Source of the DNA: Salisapilia sapeloensis
Lineage: Eukaryota; Oomycota; Peronosporomycetes; Peronosporales; Salisapiliaceae
Direction of reading: 5' to 3'
DNA: 47,037 nucleotides
NCBI GenBank assembly: GCA_023334545.1
Contig: JAADVB010000151.1
Location: 1-47,037 of the forward strand
In this document: positions 30,501 through 39,729 of the stretch, one piece after another
Layout: each line of letters begins with the position of its first letter
How positions within the stretch are numbered: position 1 is the stretch's first letter
The notes under the pieces: generated by a model
What the model was told of the DNA's origin: nothing
Databases searched by the model: none
What the model saw: only the letters and a program-made list of their open reading frames with translations
Program-made: the position numbers and the translations under genes

Positions 30501-31975
30501 CGAAACCATTCGATGTTTACGCTTAGAGCTTGATCGCTTATCGATTGACGAGATATGATCTCGTACAGATACTTTTGTAGCATTCCACCTATTGAAGTCT
30601 GTTTGAATTCAGTCCTTTGATGGGATATAGCACCTGTATGTTGACGCTGTTCACTCCGTGTTGTGTCCCACGTCATGTAAAAGCTTTCAAGAAGTTTGTC
30701 GAAAGATATTGCTGACTTTTGGACTAGCCGTACAAGTAACTGATATCCAAATTGTTGAACAACGGTTGTGTAGGTAGATGTCGTAAAGTCTAAGCTTGTC
30801 ATCGATATACACGTAATATCTACCTCACAGCATTGGCAAATAATTGTGGGTAGAGGAATGTTGTCGTGTGTGGAGTTATTCTGGACAGCCCGATGCCATA
30901 CGCTGTTCCATACGCCCACTTCAGTGGAGGGATTGCCTGTGTTTGCTTTGATAACTTCCTGTGCTACACGATGGTATTCTTCTCTTGAAATTCGAGACTC
31001 TACTTGTCTCTCATCCGCATCCTTCCATTCGCCATTTGATGACGCTGTCGGGATTTGACTAAGACTCCTGTGGATACTTGTGGCTATAGAAGCAGAGCTG
31101 TCATTTGTATGTAGCATACGGAATGTTTCGGAGAGAAAGGATAGAGACTTATAAGCGTTCGACAGATCTCCATCCTTATCTCGGTGCTGTATTGTTCGGA
31201 CAGCATTTGATAGCTGCTGTTCAATTGCATCCCATTCCGACCAGAACGATTTGAATGATGTGAGACTGCTATCTTCCTGGAGCATGCAAAAGTCGCACTT
31301 GGTATGCTGTAGATGACCTAGATTCTGTTTATCCTGCTCCATCTTACTCCGTCGACGCTTTTTGGTTGGTGTGCGCAGCCCATCTTCTTGCATCGTCTGT
31401 TTAGAATACTTGAGCACATTGATGGACTCTGTTAAGATCGACTGAATGGAGTCGGTCGCTTCCTGTATCCAGTCTGCAAGCTCTTGGTTCGTCACTACCC
31501 AGTCCTCAGCTTTCTTGGAATGGTGCGTTAAATCACTTACAGATAACGTTTTTAAAGCTGCAATAAATAGTAAAAGTCGAGGTCGCAATGGAAGCGGTGC
31601 TTTCGTGTCCGTGACAATGTGTAAGATAATAAATGGAGGCACGAGATGGACAAGTCGTTCTAATACGTCGTTTGCGTCACTGTGCAAGAGTCCAGAGCTA
31701 CGCATCGAGTAGCAAAGATGCGAGAAACAACGTGCAGATCGATCTGTGTCGAAATTGGTTTTGTATAGCTGAAAGCATCGCCGCCATTCGTCTAATACGT
31801 GACGGTAGAGCACTGGAAATCGACGCAAGCTATCAAACTCACATGGTATGGCACAAGATCCTTTGCATTCGCACAGATGCTGTTCTTCTGCTGTGTTTCT
31901 GCTTACTGGCAGTCGAGAAGGATTCTTAAATAGTTTCTTAACACCATGCTCCACTTGTGAGATCGCTGCTTCCAT
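27587..31975 (-). CDS. large helical protein, possible remote FANCA homologue
   Basis: A single-exon gene of 1462 residues with no obvious catalytic motif. It looks alpha-helical throughout. Cysteine clusters occur near the N-terminus (C35, C37, C41, C45) and in KCDFC and ICQCCEV, possibly zinc sites. A KKRRRSK patch near 205 may be nuclear localising. I noticed weak layout similarity to FANCA: the length (human 1455), a WFRILFEIFG...PTTYLSIL...FIRTLKAFIQYQLSEI stretch, then an FLESLRR stretch, and LDWDVHLFGAD later, in the same order as comparable FANCA segments. This is memory-based and weak. FANCA is part of the nuclear core complex that ubiquitinates FANCD2 in crosslink repair. Codon use is less biased than in the neighbouring clathrin gene. 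Treat the product as unassigned. Confidence 0.7.
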   Translation of the reverse strand: MEAAISQVEHGVKKLFKNPSRLPVSRNTAEEQHLCECKGSCAIPCEFDSLRRFPVLYRHVLDEWRRCFQLYKTNFDTDRSARCFSHLCYSMRSSGLLHSDANDVLERLVHLVPPFIILHIVTDTKAPLPLRPRLLLFIAALKTLSVSDLTHHSKKAEDWVVTNQELADWIQEATDSIQSILTESINVLKYSKQTMQEDGLRTPTKKRRRSKMEQDKQNLGHLQHTKCDFCMLQEDSSLTSFKSFWSEWDAIEQQLSNAVRTIQHRDKDGDLSNAYKSLSFLSETFRMLHTNDSSASIATSIHRSLSQIPTASSNGEWKDADERQVESRISREEYHRVAQEVIKANTGNPSTEVGVWNSVWHRAVQNNSTHDNIPLPTIICQCCEVDITCISMTSLDFTTSTYTTVVQQFGYQLLVRLVQKSAISFDKLLESFYMTWDTTRSEQRQHTGAISHQRTEFKQTSIGGMLQKYLYEIISRQSISDQALSVNIEWFRILFEIFGPDKSPETWMLIIQLVEKRSTDQPPSPTTYLSILASLQRQQASGNWTNTAAVLFIRTLKAFIQYQLSEIIVTNGSNCRQDREALSTPRSDDFVQFQGIITSIVKQLEIQDVGQLLASIIESDGLRTGKHQVSESSGLWYLGLLHYLFPAFNHYITPKVPSKKPNRKQMRSTFISILSSAYSELKEANAQLAFLPSFLRFCRAWDAYCVDTFVQDKTSTSEWGIDFLQQTFVYTDILSYFDTKGKLQQVDASSQVMLRSLLQKPNSMPTHLKEKSEYICNFLESLRRSGPDDMTYAAIKDDTSSMQEEFTDLSAALAHAGRANTLLQYTLHKYREGDESVLMQVKTNVERWVILIGQKSGEQLVGKETRSELVLLACQLLYHFPKVTGNIEALQTPVTHHVRKTVERFITGLSENGEILFPNDTTAVASTFSLELTLRAYLSAVMLPDLADFTRLIIQSTLQAKSATDVTQMMDLAIRFQQSILHEVVKKEIKQAMHLSGPDSVNMIGQTTRTKNALRMLKAPSFTTVFHLDWDVHLFGADEAVDWMELCFRLCLQGDKDDARRLLEQLVKCFESKAEKASLAKAYWLAALLSSATLLTYKSVLQDASSKLRDASAFVLQQLDLGGAEYEANGIVQQCCHVKLLESNSLNRGSCILKKVYVHTDGVTIFDVSGMQLEHHLVHQFGQRLFNRDQVDQSGVNDPFRLVFLPCHLYLKAALRHSQQFLYIPSSSEDSKAWEKAFHDAILQFYLPIEFQNDTFQLLLVWLQTWMDASLKRGEMTCRLVSLLAMQRRLFHRLCNRLRPKDCRDSFQLLESMLEWTLVDTEVDGQTSRKISVVQEAISELDLIDVITRSTQELTWEKVIISMERIQNDGKQMRLDDEITFHILEPLFQVLLLVSLNDGTDSTPMEADRLPSSLPGAANAFQNWSKRMLVMYGYLGYERCKCMLEDLSKTCSREDRTCSSRD

Positions 31976-32875
31976 TTTAGTGTTTTCGAATTTTGCGCGG
32001 GTTTTTGTGAATTTGTGTCATATATCGATACTTAATTGATTTCAGTTAGAAATGTATGAGAATACGAACAAATTAATTGGTAGAGGCATGTAAATCTTAT
32101 GCACATATCACCGTCTCACATGTGGCGCTTGATGCATCTTATCGTCTACTTCTTACTTTCAACCTTCACTGCTAGAGCATAAAGTCAAGTAGATTGTCAA
32201 CGCGTACGTTTAGACTTGTGGTAATTAAAGATAAGGAACGCCTCATTAAACTCGGAAATGTAGAGTACGAAAAATGTCAGAAGAGCAGTAGAACAGATAT
32301 TCAGTTTTAATCCGTGCATTGTTGGTCTCTAGTGCAGTCGCTATAAACTGAGAAGCTTTAGGGCTACTAGAGATTATATTGATCTAGATAGTAAGCTCGA
32401 CGTATTTAACGTATACAATCCTCGCTGCATTTTGGCATCTAAAATAGTGGCACTCAAGCAGTTAGCAAAAGATGACACTCGAGTATTTCTCGCATCCCTT
32501 TCAAGAAATTCATAAAGTCATCCATGTAACTTGGTACTTCCGGCCTTGATAGGATAATCAGCTTCAAGCGCTCACGTCAATTCAAGTGGAATTGCATCTG
32601 GTGATTAAAGCAAATGCCTGATCCATATCAAACAGCATAAGCAGCTACAGCTACTCCAGACAAGAAACAACGAGGATCGAACAGGACATTAGTACCGTCC
32701 TAGTGTCATATCCTTCGCCCAACCCATCAACAAAAACACTCAGCATCCGATCCTAAAGGGAAAAGCAAATTTTTAAAAGAAAGAAAACAGACATAGCGCA
32801 TCGCCCACTCCTCGTCCACCATCTAGAAAAAGGCTACCTGGCGGTGTCCTCGACCGAGTCCTTATCCTGAAAGAC
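31976..32875. other. intergenic region
   Basis: 900 bp between the start of the 1462-residue gene and the 3' end of clathrin heavy chain, both minus strand. AT-rich in most of its length with no coding frame, tRNA box or clear repeat. It should hold the promoter of the 1462-residue gene and the clathrin 3' UTR. Confidence 0.55.
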
Positions 32876-35800
32876 CTAGTACTGGTATCCGCCACCATAG
32901 TTCTGGGGCATGCCACCCATACCGCCCATGCCGTTCATACCCATGCCTCCCTGCATGCCTACCTGCATTCCTCCTTGCATGCTTCCTCCGCTCATGCCGA
33001 GCGCAGGGTTCATGCCGACACCGCCATACTGGTTCGGATCATTGTACGGCGTCGCAGCAATCTGCATCATCGGCTGCATGCCGCCCATTCCAAAGCCAGC
33101 ATCCATCTGCGGCGCATCTTGCGTCGTCTCCTCCTCACGGGTACGCTCATCAAGCTCCTTGATCTTCTCGTCCGTGTTCTTGACGTACTGGATCATGTAC
33201 GGCATGACAAAGTCCGTGTACCCGTGGCGCCACGCAAGTTCCATCGCAACATCCGGCTTGATCAGCTTAAAGCACGTGAATAAGGTCGCCGCGAATCCTT
33301 CCTTGTCCTGCTCACCGACAAAGAATCGAAGGATATCTTCGGCCAATTCTGGATCTTCCGAATCCGCAGCACAGTCGATGCAGTCCTTGTACATCTTGTC
33401 TTGCTTGCTCAGCTTGACCGCTTGCTTGTAACGGCGGTTCATACGGTGCAAGAGTGCAGAGACACGTCGGAACTCGAGCAGCTCATGCTTCTCCAGTTTC
33501 TGCGCCAAAGCGACTTGATCAAAGTTGTCGTACGCTTCGATGGATTCACGAAGGCTAGCGTAATCCTCTTCCTCGACGTACACTTCGTTCAACGCTTCGT
33601 TCACAGCCGACAGATTCTCCTTCTGCACGTCTTGGAGGTACTCGATCGCTAGGTCGATACTCATGGCCTTACGCAACTGGTGGACGACACGTGCGTGGTC
33701 GAGATTGGGCGTCAAGACCTGGAGTAGACGGTTGAGCTCCATCGGGTGCTGCTCCAAGTAAAAGTTAATCGACTTGTAGTGGATCTCTTGGTTGCGCACA
33801 CGTTGGATGCAGTCGAGGAAGAGGTCATGGGCGAAGGCGACTGGGTGGTCGACCATCGTCCGAACGGCATTGTCGTACTGACCGTCCTCCTTGTACAAAA
33901 AGACGGCGTGGTCCCAGTGCAAACCCTTCTCACAAGCACGCAGCACCTTGGACACGTTCATGCGCGAGTGGAAGATCTTGAGATGTTCCATGAGCTTGCT
34001 CGTGTTATACTTGGCGTACAGGATCGCGAGCTCCGTGAAGATACCAGCGTGAGCGCCTTCCAGTCCAAGCCCTTGCTCCAAGAGCTTCAGTAGCTCCTGG
34101 AAGTGGCCACGCTGTTCATAGTGGAGGATGAGCTCTTCCAAATGGTCTGGGTGGACAACAATGTGGAGACCGCAGAGTCCAGCGAGACGGAACTCGCCGA
34201 CGTCAACACAAGCGTAGTTGACTTCCTTCCACGTCCCGACAGAATTCGCTTTCGTCGCAGCATCGACAGCATCTCGGAACTTGCCGAGACGGACGTAACA
34301 GATCGCGAGACGAGCGTTGTTGTTAATGTTCTTAAAGAGCAACGTCGCAGCGTGGTACATGCCTTCATCGTAGCATCGTTCGCCAATGTTCTGGATCTGA
34401 GCAACGTTCGGTGCGGAGATAAAGTCTTCCAAGTCCGAGTATCGCTCACACTTGGCAAAAGCGTAGATGAGACTCGTGTCGAGGAATTGCTCCTTAACCG
34501 ACTTGCGAGCCATCTGGAGGTACGGGATCAAGACTTCATAGTCGTCCTGGTGCTCGGCAGCAGAGATCACGTCCGCGTAGCTACCTGGATCGTCTGCCTT
34601 GATGTACGACGAGATGGCGTCGTGCACTTGACTCTTCTCGAGCTGTGCTTTAGCTAGACGAGACCAGACGGCTGATTCATTGCATCGATCGGCAAACTCA
34701 TACGCACGTTCCATGTCGTTGACATAGTCGAGCAAGACCTCAATCGCCTCGACATGATGTCCACTCTTCTTGTAGATCACGAACGCTTCTTCATGCAGAC
34801 CGTATTGCTCTCCAACCGCGATGCGTGCAATCTCCGGACCGTCAAAGTTGTCGAGACGATTGACATAGTCCATGACCTTATCCTTCCCGGCCTTAATCGC
34901 CGTGAGAACGAGCAGATTCTGCAGGTTCTTGTTGTCGGAAAAGTCAGTGCCTTGGAGCACAATGCGTTCCAGCAACTCGATCAATTCACTCGGGAGCTCT
35001 GCGTTCATGAACGCACGCACGGTCGTCGACACTTCATCTGGGTTCTGCGTCTCCGGCAACGCCGTCTGAACGATCTGATCGATCAACGCGCGGCGGCTAG
35101 GAGACTCTTCCTCTCCTTCCTCCTGCTTCACGAGCACTCGACCCCACAAGTCCAAGTCCTGACGCTCCACGAGGTATCGTGCGAGGTCCTTGAAGAGACC
35201 ATTCTCGGTCGTCACACGCACGAGCTCATCGTCGCACTCGCCAGCAGCACGACGGTAGGCGAGGAAGGCGAGTGCCGGGTCGAGCTTCTCGCAGTACTTA
35301 CCGAGGACCATGGGATCGTAGTACTGGTTGTTCTTCAAAAAGTTCTGCGGCTCCTTGTTGAGCGTAATGTAGATCTTACCGATCGCATTGTGCGTCGCGG
35401 TTTCCGTGTTACCTTGCGCCAAGCGAGTCTCGAGCCACGGCTGGAGCAGACGTAGACGGTTGCGGCGTTCAACATGCTCCACGAGCTCATCGACAGGACA
35501 CTGCTGCACTTGGTTGAGGAGTTCCTTGAGAAAGTCTTCGTTACAGTCCAAGTCGAGGAGCTTGCCGATGACCATGGGAGTCTTCTGCGGACTCACCTTG
35601 GTCGCGTAGACCTCAATGTACTTCATCAAGTTGTTCGAGTACAAGTACTGCGTCAGCTCTTCGACAAAGTCGTTGCGGTCGCACACGTGGATGAGCGGAC
35701 GAGGGTCCTGCAGCTTGCTTTCCTTCAGGAACTCCTTCACCTTGACTGGATCGTAGACGGATGAGTCACGACAGACACGCTCCACTTCCTTGAATTGTCC

Positions 35801-38124
35801 CATCTTGGTCGCAGCTTCAATGTACTTGAAGTGGACGTCCGGGTCTTGAGAAAAGTTGACGATCGAGCCGAGGAAGTAGTAGAGACCATCAAAGCTCTTG
35901 TACTTCTCAAAGACATCGATGAGCTGTTGACCTCCGAGCTGCTCTGCGTACTTGGTCGCGACTTGTACGACGATCTGGAGGTTCTGACGCAAGTTGCTCG
36001 ACAACAAGGTGTTCAAGAGCTCCATAGACGTTTCACTCGTCAACGTGCCAAAGAACGAGACGAGGAACTCTTGGTTAATCGCTTGTGTGTTGACAATCAC
36101 GCGCTTCAAGTCCGAGAGCTCAGAGTAGTGCTCTAAAGCACGTTGGAAGAGCCCTGCCTTTTCACACATTTGCGCTACGTTCGGACGATCATAGTGCGAG
36201 AACATGTTGTTCGATAGGATGGCATCCGCGACTTGTGGTGATCCACCCAGCAAATTGATTTCGAGCAGACGCGTCTGGAGGTATCCTTCTTCCGGCCGGT
36301 CATTCTTCAGAGCTTCCAAGAGGAACTGCGTCGTCTCTTGGATGCGATTCACCTGCATGAAAATATCCACGACCGAGTTAATGTCGACGAACGGACCGTT
36401 CTCGGCTGTAGCGAGTTTCTGCGCAAAGTCCAACGCGCCTTGAGGGTTCGATCGCACGAGGTTCTGCAGCATGAACGTGTAGTCACAGCGGTAGCCTGTC
36501 TGGATAGCGTACTGGACGATCTTGTCGAACTCGCCACGCTGCATGAAGCAGTTGACCACCTTCTCCGACACTTGGGCACGGAGGTAGACGGACAGCGCGA
36601 GGTTCGTGTCCGACTGCGCGACGAGGTCACCCAGCTCTTCACTGCACTCGAGTTTCTCTTCGCCCAACCACTTCTGGAGCAACTGACCACGTCCTTGCAT
36701 CAATACTGGACGTGCGAGCTCTAGTGACTCGAGTTTGTTCAAACTGCCCTTCTCCAGGAGCACACTGAAGTACTGGAGCACTGGCTGCGGCTGTCCCTGC
36801 TGCGCCGGCATCTGCTGAAAACGCTGGATGGTCTGAGGAGTCCGAAGCACGCCTTGTGGGGACGCAGCAGCAAGTCGAGCTGCGCCTTGGACGTCGTTCG
36901 AGGCCATCAGACGCTCAAACTCGGTAAAGTAGAGATCCTCGGCACCTGGCGCATCGAGACGCGTGGCTAGTGAAAGCGCGAGCTGGGAATCCCGAAGCGT
37001 GCCCGTGACGTACGGCACGAGCTTGTCCTTGTTCATGGCGAACTGGAGGACCTGTCCACGACGCGTGATGCCGAGCATGCCCTTGGTCTTGGACTCGAGG
37101 CAGCAGACAAAGGCCGTATCTTGCGTCGCACGGATGCGAGACACAGCTTTGCCTGTGTGTGCGTCAAAGACGAAGAGGTAGCCCATCTTGGTGATCATGA
37201 AGATCAGGTCTTCCTCTGGCGTCACGACCATGGAGACTGGGAAATCGTTCTGGGCGTCCGCGGCGACAGGAATGTTCTGAGGAGGCAGACGGAAGACACC
37301 ACCCTCTGCGTTCTTGTCACGTCCGACTTCCATCACAAAGAGCTGAGGAGGAGAGTCACCCTTCGTACCAGCAAAGATTAAGACCTGTGCCTTGTCCGAG
37401 CGACCAGGAGGCGTCATGGTCGTGAAGGAACCGGCGTGGCCTTGGAGGACTTGGCTGACCTTACGGTCGACAGAGTAGAGCTGCATGGTGCCGACGATGC
37501 GTCCTCCTTCTCCTTGTGAAATACCCGTGAGCAAAAGCCATTTGCCGTCTTCCGATGCGTCGTAGCTGATGATCTGGGTGCCAGCGCTAAGGTTGGCGTG
37601 GCGGTCGAACATCTTGACGGGGGCCGAGTCTCCCTCGAGACTCCAGTGGTAGACAGCCTTGGCAGTCACGAGTGCCACCGTGTTGACCGAGACCCAGCGC
37701 CAGTAGACGACGGCTTCGTTCATCAAGTGGCTCTTCATCTTCGCTCGTAGCTCGAGGTTGAAGATCTGGAGTTGATTGCCAGAACGTAGCGCAATAACTT
37801 TACTAACGGGGTTCATGATGGCTGCTTCAGCATTAATCGGACGTCGCTGGACAGCATTGTTGTCCGACATGTCAATGATGACAATCGACGTTTGTCCATT
37901 CTGTTGTTCACAAACGCAAATGTACTTGTCCGACTCCATCGTCGTGGCGCCAAACTTGACATAATCCGAGTTCACGCCCAACGAGCTCAACTATATCCAA
38001 ATAAAGTATAAAATCAGTCTTATTATGCCCATCGGTGGTACGCGATCTATTGATCTGCTACGATTATAATAAGAGTGCATACATTAAGCCGTTCGCTAAC
38101 GGTAATAGGTAGATCTTGGGCCAT
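32876..38124 (-). CDS. CLTC: clathrin heavy chain
   Basis: Exons 38124-38083 and 37990-32876 (92-nt intron) give 1718 residues. The 42-nt first exon encodes MAQDLPITVSERLN and joins to LSSLGVNSDYVKFGATTMES, which matches the family start (MAQ-LPI...L.LGI). The N-terminal beta-propeller (~1-340) carries TMESDKYICV and SAIMNP-type blocks (EAAIMNPVSKVIALRSG). The rest is the alpha-zigzag leg of CHCR repeats through the trimerisation hub. The C-terminal ~60 residues are Met/Gly-rich (GGMQGGMQVGMQGG) and end YGGGYQY. Clathrin forms the triskelion coat of endocytic and Golgi vesicles. Codon choice is strongly C/G-ending compared with neighbours, as expected for an abundant protein. The next gene upstream on the same strand ends 210 bp away. 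Confidence 0.97.
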
Positions 38125-38334
38125 GCTTCTTTTTGTTTTTGAAAGTAGATACCAAGTAGATATCAAGGGGGAGATACAGGAGACTCCTAGAACGCTCGCT
38201 CGCTTGTTCCGAACGGCCCCTCTTTCGTTTTTGAGGTCGTCTGACGTGGAATCCGGGCAATAGATCTTCCCGATCAAGTACGAAAACCCAACATCGAAAG
38301 AAAAGAATTTCAGATTCCTTTATCTTTTTCCTTG

Positions 38335-39284
38335 CTACACTTGGACATCCGAGGTAGTCGTTACGGTCACGCCCGCTGCTTTCATATCCGCCACGAATTT
38401 CTACACCTGATAGTAGTATATAGCTTCTTTCGTGTAGTAGTGGATGGGTGTACCTCTCCATCGGCTTCGAATCCGGCGACGGACGAAGTGCAGTCTTCGA
38501 GGAGGATGAGGTCCTGGATGCGGTCGGATGGCCAGTTGTCCACTAGGTCGCGCATGGTGTAGTTTACGCAGTGGGACTTGGCTTCTCCGCAGACGATTAC
38601 TTTTCTGGCATGCTTGAGAACCGCAATCAGGTCTTGGTTCAAGCTAGAAATCAGGATACAAGTGTCAGTATGAAGATCGAGATCGAGATGTACTTGGGCG
38701 TACCTAGTGTGAGGGTCATACTGTAGCTCGACTTCAGCTTTTAAAGCCGAGTAATGCTCCGTAAATGAATTATTGCCTTTCATCACATATTGGATTGGCT
38801 TTCGTGACTCCTTCGACCACTTCACAGCAGCGTCATGCACTGGAGTAACAACATTATGTCCAGGAGATCCAATCAGGCAGTGCTCTGGCCAGATGCACAG
38901 CTTGAATTTGCCACTTGCTTCCAATGACGCAGCGTAGTGCTGAGCATATTCGACGAGGCTTCGGTCTTTTGGAAGCCACTCTCCATCCTGCACTTGCTTG
39001 GAAGTGATGAGCGTAAACGGAGGTGGAGATTCCCCCTTGGCATTTTCCCAGAAGATGCCATGCGCGATGTTATACCGTTGGTGCGAATCCAGCGTCAGCA
39101 CAACTTGCGAGATCTTGGATTCATGCTTTTCCATGAACTCGGCAATGCGTTTCGAGTCTTCATTCGCAGTAGCGACTGCAAGTGACCCTCCCGGATGAAA
39201 ATCATTCTGGGCGTCAATCACGAGCATGCAAATGCCTCCCTTGGGTACACCGGCAGCTCGTTTTAATGCGTCGTCAAAGCTCAT
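38335..39284 (-). CDS. PNC1: nicotinamidase-like isochorismatase-fold hydrolase
   Basis: Exons 39284-38704, 38643-38454 and 38400-38335 give 278 residues. The cysteine-hydrolase triad is visible: D24 (VIDAQNDF), K169 (YVMKGNN) and C219 (EAKSHCVNYT). Likely metal ligands are D66 and H68 (LDSHQ) and H135 in the WPEHC box, as in yeast Pnc1. The last exon, KFVADMKAAGVTVTTTSDVQ, restores the standard C-terminus. The enzyme should convert nicotinamide to nicotinate for NAD salvage, clearing the inhibitor that sirtuins release. Start chosen at ATG 39284 (AAAATG context), which begins MSFDDALKRA. Intron 1 is 60 nt, in frame and free of stops, so retention would insert 20 residues between K169 and C219. 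Confidence 0.88.
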
Positions 39285-39729
39285 TTTGCAAATGAAAGTA
39301 CGGACGGTGGCAGTTACATACAAACGACTCTAATCTTCAAGGGATAAAACTACATCTACATGAACTTAAGAGCACATCCTATGTCTATTTCGTCTTATAA
39401 AGCTTACAAAGGCACGTACTTGTAAGATACGTCTACTATCATTCATCTGGTTCTCATGAATAAGATGGCCAAAGCGCCAGTCTTATGTCTCCCGAACGTC
39501 GCGCGAAGGTTAAATTCTACATGCATTGACACGCCTGTCAAGGTATAATTGAATCAGCATTACTCCCTCTTCTCAAGCGTCGGAGTGCTGAACGCAGCAC
39601 GCTTCGCCGCACCTGCTTTCCTATCAGCATCCATTACGGCGTGCCTTCCACCAAGGACTAGCTATATCACTTTGCGTTCTGCCTTATCATCCGACAGTGG
39701 CATTCACTACACATAACGTGGCCAATACA
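39285..39729. other. divergent promoter region
   Basis: 445 bp between the nicotinamidase start (-) and the HECT ligase start (+). No gene is seen. A small perfect hairpin GTGCTG-AACG-CAGCAC lies at 39595-39610, 120 bp before the HECT start, where it may be transcribed in the 5' UTR. Confidence 0.5.

Noticed and set aside
34754-35455. 233-residue plus-strand ORF and several others over 32910-37381
   Set aside because: Antisense to clathrin heavy chain; produced by its biased codon use.
5747-39284. Sirtuin and nicotinamidase as a functional gene cluster
   Set aside because: They share NAD metabolism but lie over 30 kb apart with many unrelated genes between; chance is the simpler reading.
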